NCBI GenBank assembly: GCA_024195265.1
Contig: JAJLRJ010000004.1
Span: 43,770,568 to 43,834,567, forward strand
Length of the DNA stretch: 64,000 nt
Direction: 5' to 3'
From: Dendrophyllia cribrosa
Taxonomy: Eukaryota; Cnidaria; Anthozoa; Scleractinia; Dendrophylliidae
Shown here: in pieces, positions 40,618 through 52,944 of the stretch
Numbering within the stretch: the first letter of the stretch is position 1
Layout: each line of letters begins with the position of its first letter
The notes under the pieces: generated by a model
The model's input: only the letters and a program-made list of their open reading frames with translations
Told to the model about the DNA's origin: nothing
The model's database searches: none
Program-made: the position numbers and the translations under genes

Positions 40618-43600
40618 GGCGGTTACAAACATATGGATGCACAGCTCGAGACAAAAAAAAATACAAAGGTTGGGCGCGAACGTAGTAGTTAAAACTTACC
40701 TCTATCAGTATACTGGTGAAGTAAACACTGATCAGCGGTACTACTTCCGATGTCTGTGGCAAGATGTCTGCCACAATCAACATGAACACTGTCAGAGCCA
40801 ACATGTTGGTTATCACCAGGGTGATTCTCTCGCCAGCTTCAGATGGTAGAAAAAAGGAAAGCAGAGACAGCACTGAAGAATAAACAATAATAACATTTAT
40901 TATATGGCAAACGGGTCCACGATGAAGAGGAGCATTCTGATTGGTTCCCTGAGCGGTCCGAATTTTGCAATACGGACCGCTAAGATAGACCGATTACGAA
41001 CTCATTTCATCGAATTCCATTTATGAAACAATGAACAAATGAAAACTGTTTTCCATTAAGTAAAAACATTTTTCCTCCTGTTTGACAATTCTAGTTAAAC
41101 TTTTTGCAAAGTTGCTTGAAAAATGCAAGAATATGCTTATATAGCTTTGGCGCGCGCGCGTTAGCCGAGAATGTTCAAACAATGCAATAGGCCATTTCCG
41201 AGTTGCCTTTAGCCTCTCTATCAAAGCGAGGCTAGGTGCGAAACCTTTCATATGAAAATGAGTTTTCATTTGCATGTAAATGAAAACTCATTTTCATATG
41301 AAAGGTTGTGCACCTAGCCTCGCTTTGACAAAGAGGCGTAACGTAACTCGGAAATGGCCTATGATCGCTGAATTTTTAAGGAAAATATATATTTTTTAAA
41401 TCGTCGCCGTGATATTTATAAACATCGCAATGATCTTTATATAAAGAATACTATTAATTATTTAGGATTCTTTAGTAAAACAAATGGTGACTTTAATAGT
41501 TTTATTTACTACTATAGTAATACGATATATTTTGCCATTCTATTTGGAAACTTCTCCAGCAAAATTAGCAACCAACAGTTTAGCAACTAAGCCGTTTTTG
41601 AATGACATCAGTGCCCATAGGTTTTATTTGCATGTGAATGAAAACTCATTTTCGTATGAAAGGTTTCGCACCTAACCTCGCTTTGATAGAGAGGCTAAGG
41701 GCAACTCGGAAATGGCCCATTGTTAGGTAAGCGAGTGGATTCAGCGAATCAAGCTACTTGTTCTCTGCCCACTGAAAAATATTTTTAAAGACTACTACCT
41801 TTGGTATAGCATTTTTTAGTAGATTATTTTTTCCTCAGAACTTTAACTTCGACAGAAGACTGCCGAGAAAGCCATGGTCATATCGTCAAAGTCAGTCGGT
41901 ACATGTGGCACATTTGTTGAATGCCGTTCAGTCTATTTGTTTTTCTTGTATTTTAAGGGAAATTGTTTTATCTCCGTAGGGACACGCTTTGTGACGAATG
42001 TTTTTGAAGTCGTTCAAAAAACTCACAGCACGTGTTTACTTACTCATCCTCTTCATGCCGAGTGGCACATAAGGCCTCACAGCACGTATTTAACAAGTGT
42101 AAAACCCTTTCGGCTTCGCCTCGAGTTTTTTAAGGGACACTGTCACGCCGAAATAAAAAAAATTCGTGTAGCAGTATTTCCATTCCATTCCATTCCCCGC
42201 ATTAGCCTCGACTGTAAGCTAGTTCCAGTTCAATACCGAGAATACGAATATCGTCTAATTGGAGATAAAGCGGCTGGGTTGATGGAAGTGGATTACAGTT
42301 CAAGTTCAACAAATTTGATTTCCTGACAGGTGGTCAAGTAATCAAAATTTCCACTCTTATGGAATTTTCATCCTTTTAGCCTCTACTTTGTCTGTGAAAG
42401 TTAATATTTCTTTGCTTTCATGATCACTTTTGGGAAACTGTGCATGTTCTCCGTATTTTTAGATAAACAAAAACAAACTTAAACCAAGCTCCTGGCAATA
42501 ATCATGAAAACACAATATTTCAGCCGGGACAGTGTCTCTTAAACATGGCAGCAACAATATATTAAGTAATGCTTCACATAAGAACTATAGTAAACTTCAT
42601 TGTTCTGCGGCAATGGCTCTTTCCCACATAGAATATCTTTGATTTTAAGAATAGAGGAGGGGCTGATGGTTCATAATTATATTTCATTATAAAAATACAG
42701 AAAATGCATTTGCGTCAAATATAGTTTAGGAAATGTTCGTGCTTAACCAATCAGAATAGCAGAAGACAATAGCTACTAATTTTGCTTCTTTGTTGAAGTT
42801 CCCGAAATACAATATCTTTTAAAAATTGCATGTTGTGCGATTGGGTCTCAAAATACTTGAAACCTTAAAAAAATTAGACTTTATGCACCTTGAACCTTAA
42901 CTTTTTAGCGGTTTTTGAGTCTAGGGCAATGAGATCGCTAGTTGTAACAATGAAAATAGTTGACATTCCATCGTGCATTGCCGTTCAGCACTATCCTTCT
43001 TACGCGGATCATTACTTAATTCAATTTGTCTGTATATCATCAATTTCTTTACTGTGACTTGTTTTCACTTCTTTTCTTGTTCTGAACACTACTGCTCGTT
43101 TTTTAAACATTACATTAGACGTAAGAAATACAGTCAAATCTATATTACGATTTAAATCTATATTGTCTATATTACCCTCTATTTATTCACTGACGTCATT
43201 GCGTCGACGAAGGAGACGCTTCCTAATCTTGTCGGCTAGGCGGAACGAATCGAGAAAAGTGTCGGTACCAAATCTGCGCCATCTTGAAACGTCACAATAG
43301 TATCCCGCATGCTTAGCGCGTGTTTTGACCTGCGTGCGCAGTTTTTTTGCTGCCTCGTACTCTGACAGCTCGTTCGACAACGTACAACGTTCCACAACTA
43401 CAAGCCGGCCCTATTAAAACATGCCTGAAACGCGAATGCCATGTCACAACGAGGTACCTAAGGAGACGCACTGTTTAATCTATGATTACTTCTAGTATTA
43501 AAATTTAGAAGCAGTTTTCGATTCCAAAATATTTACGGAATTGTAGAGGGTTTAAAAATACAGATGTCGGCCAAATTTTAAAGCGCAAGTGCATTTCATT

Positions 43601-46600
43601 CAAGAGTTATAGGCGAACGAGTATTAGACATTTTTAGTTTATGGACCGGCCATCTTGGTATCCCACTTAGGAACACCAAAATGGTATTATAAGCATCTAT
43701 AGTTCAAAAATAACTTTCAGTTGGTTCAATTTTGTTTGTTTTCACGGCTTATTTGAAATAGCGGTTGCTTGACACATTTAAAACCTTAAAAAATCGGAAG
43801 CAAAACATTGTTAAATCCTGAAACTTTTTGTGAAAGCCTAATAACACTGGTATCCACATTCAAGTTCAAGTTTATTGTGTATACTTTAGATTTTTTAATT
43901 TTTATGACGCCATGTGCAAACACTTTATAGCCAAGTCCCAGAATTTTGTCTCCATGTTTACGTACTGTGGAGAATACCTATAATTATACTTTTCATAAAA
44001 AAATTCATGACTTAATCTGAACGTAAACAAGGGCAATTATACAATTTTTATGTTTGTTATTCAAACATATTGTGGCAGGCAGTCATATATGTTTAGCCGA
44101 AAATTGAATTCTCCTTGTTAATTTTCTGTAGTTTATTTAAATTTCAACGACTAAGCTGCGCTGTAGGTTCTACTTACATGTGATGAGAAAGCATGGAACA
44201 ATCAGATTTACAAAGAAGTACGTTGTTCTTCGTCGTATCTTTAGAGTACAGGTAACATCAGAATAAGGTTCAGGGCAGCATTCGTAAAAAGACTCATTTC
44301 TTAGGCAAGGAAAAGCAAGTAACTCCCACTCTCCATTCACTTGTGTCGTCTTGAGATCTGCTGTCGCTGCCTCAGCTACAATATCCACGCGCCATGCATC
44401 GTACGTCCACGAACCGAACTTCAGCTCGCAAGACTGTGAAAGTAAGATTTAATAAAGATTACAAGACTCTGCGTCCTAAAAACATTTTCATTGTTAGAGC
44501 GTCTCCTGGACAAAACGTTGTACCAGTGACTTATACAAACGTTGTACCGGTGACTAATACAAAAAATTTAACGTTGTGATAGTGACTAATATAAACGTTG
44601 TGACAGTGACTAATACAAACGTTGTACCACTGACTTATACAAACGTTGTACCAGTGACTAATACAAACGTTGTACCAGTGACTAATACAAACGTTGTACC
44701 ACTGACTTATACAAACGTTGTACCAGTGACTTATATAAACGTTGTACCAGTGACTAATACAAACGTTGTGATAGTGACTAATACAAACGTTGTGATAGTG
44801 ACTAATATAAACGTTGTGACAGTGACTAATACAAACGTTGTACCACTGACTTATACAAACGTTGTACCACTGACTTATACAAACGTTGTACCAGTGACTA
44901 ATACAAAAAATTTAACGTTGTGATAGTGACTAATATAAACGTTGTGACAGTGACTAATACAAACGTTGTACCACTGACTTATACAAACATTGTACCAGTG
45001 ACTAATGCAAACGTTGTACCAGTGACTAATACAAATGTTGTACCACTGACTTATACAAACGTTGTACCAGTGACTTATACAAACGTTGTACCAGTGACTA
45101 ATACAAACGTTGTGATAGTGACTAATACAAACGTTGTGATAGTGACTAATATAAACGTTGTGACAGTGACTAATACAAACGTTGTACCACTGACTTATAC
45201 AAACGTTGTACCACTGACTTATACAAACGTTGTACCACTGACTTATACAAACGTTGTACCAGTGACTAATACAAACGTTGTACCACTGACTTATACAAAC
45301 GTTGTACCAGTGACTTATACAAACGTTGCACCACTGACTTATACAAACGTTGTACCAGTGACTAATACAAACGTTGTGACAGTGACTTATACAAACGTTG
45401 TACCAGTGACTAATACAAACGTTGTACCACTGACTTATACAAACGTTGTACCACTGACTTATACAAACGTTGTACCACTGACTTATACAAACGTTGTACC
45501 AGTGACTAATACAAACGTTGTACCACTGACTTATACAAACGTTGTACCAGTGACTAATACAAACGTTGTACCACTGACTTATACAAACGTTGTACCACTG
45601 ACTTATACAAACGTTGTACCACTGACTTATACAAACGTTGTACCAGTGACTAATACAAACGTTGTGACAGTGACTTGTGCAGACATTATGCTAAAATATT
45701 AATCATCTTACCTGCTCATCAAAAGGAAAGTACCGCACGTTAATGTTACAGGAACTTTTAAGTATTGTTGGCGCCAGCCATTTGTTGGTTCCGTTGTGAT
45801 CTACTTTGATCTTGGTATGCATCCTATCTTGGGCGCCATCATGGTCCTCATCGGCACTAAAAAGAGAAAATCAACACTTTATGTACAACATGCTTCGTGT
45901 GCAACTCACGTCAGCATTTTCGTCATTTTTTTTTAACTTCAGAGCGAGCGAATAATTATTAAACGCTAGGCAAGAAGGCTATAGGATAAAACGATTGGGA
46001 AGAAGAGAACGTGAAGAAAAGAGAAGCAGTTAGGAGAAAAGAGATCTAAAAAGACAAGTAAGTGAAAAAAAAAATAAAGAAGAGGTGGAAAGAGAAAAGA
46101 AAAGAAAATTAACAAAGTAAAGAGAAGGGAAGAAAAGAAAAAAAAAAGAAAAGAAAAGAAGAGAAGAGAAAGGAAAAGAAAAGAAAAAAAAGAAAATGAG
46201 CAAAGAAGGGAAGAGGAGAGAGGAGACGATATTGATAAATTAGGCTTTTTAACAATCTGCAAGCTTTATATGCCCAGTAGCTTGATTCTCAGACGGTCGG
46301 GCGACACTCGCTAAGGCGGAGGGAGTGGGAACGAGCGACCTCGAACCGTGAGAGAATTAGGCTTTATGCAAAGCTTAATACATTACTTGTTATAGAGATA
46401 AATGTCAGGCTTCCATAGTTGTCCTGGTTCAATGTTGATTTCTGTAATACCGCCATAATCACTCACGTTCCAGCGCAATAATGGATTGACCCATTTCTGG
46501 ATAAAGTATATAACACAGTAAACATTTACAAGTAAATTCACTGCAGAATAACAGATAATCTAAAACACTGTGTTTCAACAATAAGAAAAGATGACGACGT

Positions 46601-49600
46601 TAAATGAAGTACTTATTCAAGTATGGTAGTATAACGAGTTAAAAACTAACCTGTCTGATCCAAAGGCTCAGTTTTAGAATCTGACTTCTCTCGACCTGAA
46701 GCGTAAAACATTTCAGTAAAATAACACTACCTTCTTGCTGTATGAAGGGCAATGGGCAGTCCGTACATCATGTACTCTAGTAGAGTTATACAGACGAGTG
46801 GCCTACTTACAGTACCGACTCCGCAGTAGCATCGTTCAGGAATGTCTACAAAAGGACTATTTTCCTTTATTTGGAAGTGTAAAGAACGTTTACAACTTTT
46901 AAGAACAACTTTTATAACTTATGGAGCTATGAAAGTACTCGCCTTAAAATTGGGATAAGAAGCTCTTTATCAAAGGCTGGAATCGCATGTTTACGGTTTG
47001 GTTTGTGATTGTTGGGTTCTCATCTGCTAATTAAGTAATGCTCCACATAAGAACTACCGTAAACTTCCTTATTCTGCGGCATTGGCTCTTTCCCACATAG
47101 AATATCTTTGATTTTAAGAATAGAGGAGGGGCTGATGGTTCATAATTATATTCAGTATAAAAATTAAGAAAATTCATTTGCGTCAAATAAATGTTAGGAA
47201 ATGTTCGTGCTTAACCAATCAGAATAGCAGAAGACAATAGCTAATAATTTTGCTTCTCTGATGAAGTTCCCCAAATACAATATCTTTTAAAACTTGCATG
47301 TTGTGCGATTGGGTCTCAAATTACTTGAAACCATAAAAAAATTAGACAAAATACACTTTAAACCTTAACTTTTTAGCGGTTTATGAGTCTTGACCAATGA
47401 GATCACTAGTTGTAACAATGAAAAAAGTTGACATTCCATCGTGCATAGCCGTTCAGCGCTATCCTTCTTATGCGGATCATTACTTAGGGTGCGTTCCTTT
47501 GGGATGATCTGGATCCAGATCACTGATCCAAGATCACTCGGATCATGAAGCATCAAAGGCACCGATGAATCCACTCTGGACAAGGATTCATCGGTGCCTT
47601 TGATGCAGCATGATCCGAGTGATCTTGGATCAGTGATCCGGATCCAGATCATCCCAAAGGAACGCACCCTTAAACTATTTTAATCAGTAAGACATGATGG
47701 CATTCATGATCATAAAACAAGAAACCACTCTATCTTTATCTATATCATGTTAAATTAAAGTCCAAATATAAACCAAAAGAGCTGATGCTGATTTGCCAGA
47801 TTTCAAATCAGAAATTATAACTAGCCCTTGTCGATCACGAAAGAAACATTTACATACCACATCTACTATTTGATTTAATGTGACTCCAAGCGTGACTGTG
47901 ACGTTGTCTTTAATTCTTAGCACTGGCCGGCGATTTTTACTGTGACTCGTTAAAAACTCCACCAGTTTTCCCTCGTATTCACCGTCTGCATCTATAATAA
48001 ATTTTAAAAAATAATCATTTGTAAGGGTTGAAATGTATTTGGCCACTAAAATACTAAGAACACGATCCCTTTGCCTCGTCAAATGTCAAACAGTAAACAC
48101 TTAATGACTGGTCCCGAGGGTAACAGTGAATTTTGTTTCCCGAGAGAGACTTCGTCTCGGGAAACATCGAGATTCAAGGGAAACAAAATTCACTGTTTCC
48201 CAAGGGATCAGTCATTAAGTGATTTGTTATATAGCTTTCTTCGTTGTAGAAAAAAAAACACAGTTTGAAAAACGCGCCGAGCATTCGTCGTAAACATCAA
48301 TTGCATCATAATTATGCCTCCTTTTGTCACGGTCTGATCACGTGAGCTAGCGGGCAACAATGCAATGTTACCCTCTTACGTCAAAATTGTTGCCCGCTTT
48401 CGCAAATGTTGCCCGCTTAGGACCATTGGCGGGAAACAGTTTGTTTGTTAGATGTCGTGTGACCATGGATCAACCAATCAACAGCGCGTTGTATTGAGAA
48501 AAACTCCAGCTATATAACAATGCTGTTTGTTTTCTGCAGGAATAGCGTATTTTACTCCCATGGATGCATAACTTTGTCCATTGAATGTTGGCTCCGGTGG
48601 CTGAAGTGAAAACGCCCCTCCTAGCCGTTTCTTGACTATAAGATGTGTCTCTTACATGAAGTTCCTTCTTAACTACTGGTGTCCTTAAAGGGGTATCACA
48701 GCTTTAAAAAGCTAAAAAAACATATTTGTTTCAATGGAATCTAAACATAATGCTTACGTTTTGTAAACAATTACTATACTAGTGCACTGAGATTATAAAA
48801 CATGTATGGCCAGTGGACGGCCTGGATGGAAATGGATTAAACTTGAAAAACAAAATTGGCCATTTTTTTCAAGTTCTTCCCTTGTGTCTTGGAAAAATCG
48901 CTTAAGGCGGAACTCAACCTAAATTTGAATGAAATTTTAAGAGGTTTAACCCTTTCACTCCCAAGAGTGCCAAACATCAAAATTTAAGAAAATCCCCAAA
49001 TTTCGTTTTGTGAAATATTGAAAAACAGATGGTACCATGCAAAAGTACTGCCAAAGAGGTTTCATTTGAATGGTCACACCATAGGACTTCAAAAATTAGA
49101 ACTACATCACATGACACCATAATTGACTCTAGGAGTGAAAGGGTTAAAGAAGGGATAGAAGAAAAAAATTGATTTTTGGAACACTAACAGACAGTTGACA
49201 CCCACGCAAGAGCACCCCAGGTTGCTAGTGGACTAACTTGGTGTCCGACTATTAATTATTAACTGCAAATTCTAATTTTAAAACTCCACTAAATCTTCAA
49301 TATTTCTTATTTCTCTTAATTTCACCAATCCTTTGAGAAAAACTATTTCCTCCCAAACATACCCAAAAGTTAGCCAAAATTTTACAAAACACCCCATAAC
49401 ATAAATTCATGGGACGAGCATAGAGTTTTTGGACTGCTTGAAACGTGAACGAGATATTTCCATTAAAGCCATGTCAAGTGGCGGAAAAATGGTGTTTAGG
49501 TTAAGTCCCGCCTTTACGCGGGATGTTAACCTATTCAAAGAAATTTTAAGAGGTTCAAAGAAGGGATAGAAGAAAGAAAATGATTTTTGGAACACCAACA

Positions 49601-50794
49601 GACAGTTGATACCCACGCAAGAGAACCCCAGGTTACTAGTGGACCATTTTGGTGTCCATCTATTAATTATTAACTACAAATTATAAATTTAACTTCATTA
49701 AACCTTCTACATTTCTTATTCCTCAAACTTTTACAAATCCTTTGAAAAAACTATTTCCTCCCAAATATACCCAAAAATCACCCAAAACTTTACAAAACAC
49801 CCCATAACATAGATTCACGAGACGATCGCGAGCGAAGGGTTTTTGGATTGCTTGAAACGTGAACGAGATCGCCTCCCCCAGTTCCATTAAAGTCATGTTA
49901 AGTGGCGGAAAAATGGCATTTAGGTAGAGCCCCCTCCCTTTTTAATCAATCTCGGGACAATGTGTGTGTGAGAAAAGGTGCTCTTTGGTCATGCAGTCAA
50001 GTACAGTTTGAACAGAAAGAGCAAAATTATGTGACACTGATCAAAACTTCTCGAAAAAGGTTTTAATTAACATATACAGGAATAAACTTTGCGAAAATTA
50101 CAGAAATTCACAGAGCTAGAACAAGCCCTCACATATAATCTCAGATTGGCGTTAGAAAAACTTGCAAATTTTACAAATATTCAAAAACACCACCGTATTA
50201 AGTGTTCACCCTGGAGTAAGCGGTCACTTAACAAATCCCCGGAATTAAATCACTCCCCATATTTACTATAAACTTGACCTCAGCGGTCACCTCTTTTAAG
50301 CGGTCAGTTGGTTATTCCCCGATGGTGACCGCTTAATAGTGGTTTGACTGTATAACAAAACATTAATTCACAGGACGAAATAACGACTTTAAGTGCAAGT
50401 AAAGGTTCATTAAAGAAAACTTAAAGAACAATTTCGACTATCTTTAAGTGTACCGTAAATTACTTAAATAAGCCTTTACTTGACAACACTTAAAGCTAGT
50501 AATGAACAATTTAAGTTGCCTTTAAGGGTCTTTAAGTTGTTGAAAAGTTGAATTAAAGATAACGTAAAGGTTCTTAAACACATATTAAAGAATCTGATAC
50601 TTACTTACTTTAATACATTTAAGAGTATTTACGTCTCAACTTAAAGATTTTCGATACCTTTAAGTAAAATTTAGTTTTCTCATAAAGATTAGTAAATTCA
50701 TTATTTCGTCCTGTGATTTCTTACCTTGAACGATTTCTCCAATATTTGCCGTCGCATAGCAACAAACTACAAAGGTGACGAGAAAGGATCGCAT
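39548..50794 (-). CDS. Nicotinic acetylcholine receptor-like alpha-type subunit, gene 2 (8 exons)
   Basis: Exons, in transcript order: 50794-50725, 47991-47858, 46695-46651, 46496-46387, 45856-45712, 44433-44178, 40872-40700, 40423-39548. GT-AG junctions and matching phases give 602 aa. Exons 3-7 have exactly the lengths of gene 1 exons 3-7 (45, 110, 145, 256, 173 nt). The signal peptide is MRSFLVTFVVCCYATA. Cys-loop is Cys156-Cys170 and vicinal Cys220-Cys221. M2 begins after GER and contains [18 protein letters not shown]3 crosses into the last exon, and M4 is near 570-595 (FLYVFVVLMVGSTVLIF). The M3-M4 loop has a threefold repeat at about residues 385, 419 and 452. It is a predicted cation-channel subunit; the ligand is inferred from the cysteine pair. 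Confidence 0.93.
39926..40204 (-). repeat. Threefold coding repeat in gene 2 cytoplasmic loop
   Basis: Three tandem units of 34, 33 and about 26 residues each begin DPN and contain QNFSS or QNHSS, followed by a basic stretch (KYKRPPVSVLE, KSKRPVSMVE). They begin at codons at 40204, 40102 and 40003. Serines next to arginine/lysine could be phosphorylation sites (inference). Confidence 0.85.
40481..40618. repeat. Two (ATT)n microsatellites in gene 2 intron 7
   Basis: ATT runs at about 40481-40535 and 40569-40617, separated by 33 bp. They give spurious poly-Ile/poly-Asn frames. Confidence 0.95.
40873..42567. other. Gene 2 intron 6, right-hand elements
   Basis: Contains a foldback at 41187-41362 (arms beginning ATAGGCCATTTCCGAGTTGC) and a half-copy of it at 41628-41723. 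No exon recognised here. Confidence 0.6.
41187..41362. mobile_element. Foldback element
   Basis: Two arms of about 85 bp, nearly complementary, meet at AATGAGTTTTCATTTGCATG. The related single arm at 41628-41723 shows it is a dispersed family. Confidence 0.75.
42568..43018 (+). repeat. Dispersed repeat, copy 1 (empty site for a foldback)
   Basis: About 450 bp homologous to 47034-47486 (shared AGAATAGAGGAGGGGCTGAT). It ends at CATTACTTA, where the other copy is interrupted by a foldback. Confidence 0.8.
43550..43685 (-). repeat. Dispersed repeat, inverted copy of 38500-38640
   Basis: Shared phrases such as GTCTAATACTCG and CGCCTATAACTC on opposite strands, plus a small internal hairpin around ACCAAGATGGCC. 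Confidence 0.6.
44513..45683 (+). repeat. 24-bp minisatellite filling gene 2 intron 5
   Basis: About 48 units of ACAAACGTTGTACCAGTGAC plus TAAT or TTAT. Variants differ at CCACTG/CCAGTG and at GATAGTG/GACAGTG. A longer block of about 344 bp, marked by a AAAAATTTAACG variant, is itself duplicated (from 44568 and 44912). Frames open through the array on the plus strand because 24 is divisible by 3; they are not genes. Confidence 0.95.
45975..46225. repeat. Polypurine tract in gene 2 intron 4
   Basis: About 200 bp made almost only of A and G (AAGAAAAGAGAAG-like). Confidence 0.85.
47034..47486 (+). repeat. Dispersed repeat, copy 2
   Basis: Homologue of 42568-43018 in intron 2 of gene 2, interrupted at its end by the foldback at 47487. 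Confidence 0.8.
47487..47669. mobile_element. Foldback MITE, PIF/Harbinger-like
   Basis: Ends GGGTGCGTTCCTTTGGGATG and their exact complement give arms of about 80 bp with a ~15-bp loop. TTA lies on both sides (47484-47486 and 47670-47672) and once in the related empty site at 43016-43018. A 3-bp TTA duplication is typical of the PIF/Harbinger superfamily. No coding capacity. Confidence 0.78.
48098..48221. mobile_element. Short foldback element
   Basis: CACTTAATGACTGGTCCCGA at left pairs with the stretch ending CAGTCATTAAGTG. Inner arms share GAATTTTGTTTCCC. Confidence 0.75.
48222..48947. other. Gene 2 intron 1: no exon seen; partial MITE at 48687-48908
   Basis: 48687-48908 resembles the left half of the TTAAAGGGG family (TTAAAGGGGTATCACAG). 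Otherwise non-coding. Confidence 0.5.
48948..49147. mobile_element. 200-bp foldback MITE
   Basis: Ends TAACCCTTTCACTCC and GGAGTGAAAGGGTTA are inverted. It is the single-unit relative of 19955-20405. The following tandem repeat shows the site without it (AAGAGGTTCAAAGAAGGG). Confidence 0.75.
49149..49930 (+). repeat. Tandem duplication, period about 412 bp
   Basis: Two diverged copies start with GAAGGGATAGAAGAAA at about 49149 and 49561 and share ACAGACAGTTGA and GCTTGAAACGTGAACGAGAT. Non-coding. It lies in gene 2 intron 1. Confidence 0.8.
49931..50724. other. Gene 2 intron 1, remaining part
   Basis: AT-rich. 50360-50700 is dense in CTTTAAGT/ACTTAAAG words in both orientations, probably an old repeat. 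No exon recognised. Confidence 0.4.
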
Positions 50795-51794
50795 GTCACT
50801 GGTAAAAGCTTCTGATTGGTGAATTAGACTTTCAGTTTATTTCTGGAGAGACAAAAAAAGTTTGCTAAACTGTAACTCCCTCAGTTATACAATACGCAAC
50901 CATCTTATCCGATGCAGTTTGTTCATGGATGGGAGGGTACGGTGAAATTAAAATGAGCTACAGTAATGTTGGCAACCATTTTCGCTTATTATGCAAGAGG
51001 AATTGCAAAGCACGTTTCAAAATACAAAGCATATAAAGTTAAGAAGCACTATCAATGGCAACAAAACTAGCTTAGCTTTGCCAGTGTAGCTTTCCTAGAA
51101 ACCTTAGTGAGTTGACTACTCAAACATTGTATGCAGTTTAACGGGATTCCATCAGCTATCAGTGACTAAAATAAACTATCATGGTCTTAGATAAGATAAC
51201 AATGAATATATGAAAGAAATCATGTGTATGAACTGCGGAAAATGGAATGAAATGTTGAAAATTAACCCTATTTTGCATAGGATTTTTTTGAGTTTTGAGT
51301 TCCCTCGGAACGTGAAGAACATCAAGGCTATGACAATGAAATCTATAGGGTACACAGTACGTCAAAAACTGTCTCATTTGCGGTCCGCACAATGGAACGA
51401 TGAAATTTTTCAAAACCTCTCAAAAACCGTCGAAATTAACTCAAAATTAATCAAAACCAATAAATAAACGTTAAATGACATAAAAATGTAAAAGTTATAC
51501 CAATAAACATTGTAAGTTATGAATGTTGAAAGTTAGCGCGGGCACTATTTATTGGCGCCCTGGTTACATTTTTTAATCGCGCTTTTTGGTACTAAAGATT
51601 TCACCGATTTCTATAATTTTTGGCATCCTAAATGAAGAATGTTTGAATGTTAATGACTTATTTGTTTGTGGAAGTAAAAATCTTTGAGAAATCAGCATAT
51701 TTGTAAAACCTCATTTTTACACATAAGAATTTCAGATGGTAGATAGTCTGGCTGTACACTTCCGCTATTAGTTCGAAAACTACCACAAATCCGT
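50795..51794 (-). promoter_or_regulatory. Upstream region of gene 2
   Basis: It precedes the start codon at 50794-50792. No core promoter motif could be identified with confidence, and no other gene is seen. Confidence 0.2.
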
Positions 51795-52944
51795 GAGTCT
51801 GGGTAATTGTCGAGAGTCGAGAGTAACATGTCGAGAGTCGAGTCTCACATGTCGAGAGTCCATAATTTCATCAATCGATAAATAATCGATATTAATCGAT
51901 TACTTTATTTGGTTGGAACAGTTACAGACTTCAAAAAAACAGATATTCATAGACTGAAATTTGGCGTTATACTCATACATTCAATTAAAAGGCCACTGAA
52001 ACATCTCAAGTTGACCTGAAAGAATTTGTTGTATAAAAACTTATGAGTACAAACATCATTGTTCTATACAAACCGCGATAAAATAGAAGAATTAAAATAT
52101 TTGTAATCTTTTGGTATAAAATAAACTAGCATGTTCTTGGCACATTAAAAGCTGATAGTATCTGATGGTATCTAATTCCAATGGCTAGTTGTAAGGCTTT
52201 TTGAATACGTATTTTTACGCGGACCCACACCCATTGATATAACTTACGGTGCTATCTAAATCCGCAATAAGTTATTTTCACAATTTAGCTAGTTTAAAAT
52301 TTTTAGTGCTTAGTCAACCAGAAACTGTTTTTCCTTTGTATACCCTATCTTGAAAAAGAGCTGGTGCAGCTACACGTAGAAACTGAATGAAACTTCACCA
52401 GGCTTCGGAATCTTATCATAACTTAGACGGAAACACGCTAAATACAGTCGCGCTTATTTTCAAGAACATTGCCAAACGATCAGCTGTTTAAAATTTGCAT
52501 TTCGTTTAGTGTACCCCAGCCACCAAATAGACAAACTGAGGCAGTTAAAACAGCTTTGCCCAGATGATCGGAAAATGGAACGTTTCTCGAAAACGGGACT
52601 GAGATGATTGAGAAGATTGAGAAGCCAGGACAGTTCCATGCTCTCTCTCTTTGCTCCCATTATCATTGTTCGGCGTATACTCCCCATTGTGAAACGTCGA
52701 TAAAGAAACTGGCTGACCACGTACACAATAGCAATCACATTCCTGCTGAATGAATAACTATTTTAGTTTTAAAAAAGGTTTATTGTTTCAAACGACTAGT
52801 GTGGTATATGATTAATATCGATTATTTATCGATTGATGAAATTATGGACTCTCGACATGTTACTCTCGACTCTCGACATGCGAGTCTGGACTCTCGACAT
52901 GAACGTTACTCTCGACTCTCGAATCTCGACAATTACCCAGACTC
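51795..52944. mobile_element. MULE-like non-autonomous DNA transposon
   Basis: Long inverted ends (100-135 bp) start GAGTCTGGGTAATTGTCGAG and contain repeated GTCGAGAGT words and ATCGATAAATAATCGAT. The flanks CAAATCCGT (51786-51794) and CAAATGCGT (52945-52953) form a near-perfect 9-bp duplication. Long TIRs with a 9-bp duplication suggest the Mutator-like group. No transposase frame is visible in the 1.15 kb. Confidence 0.72.

Noticed and set aside
40427..40632. Poly-isoleucine and poly-asparagine frames
   Set aside because: Translation of (ATT)n microsatellites.
44513..45683. CRISPR-like direct repeats
   Set aside because: Units are contiguous with no unique spacers, and the genome is eukaryotic. 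It is a minisatellite.
44513..45700. Long plus-strand frames over the 24-bp repeat (up to 260 codons, NVVPVTYT-like)
   Set aside because: They are a by-product of a repeat length divisible by three, located in an intron of gene 2; no domain or splice context.
46285..46360. Possible tRNA-like sequence (ACCTCGAACCGTGAG)
   Set aside because: Only a weak B-box resemblance; no cloverleaf could be drawn.
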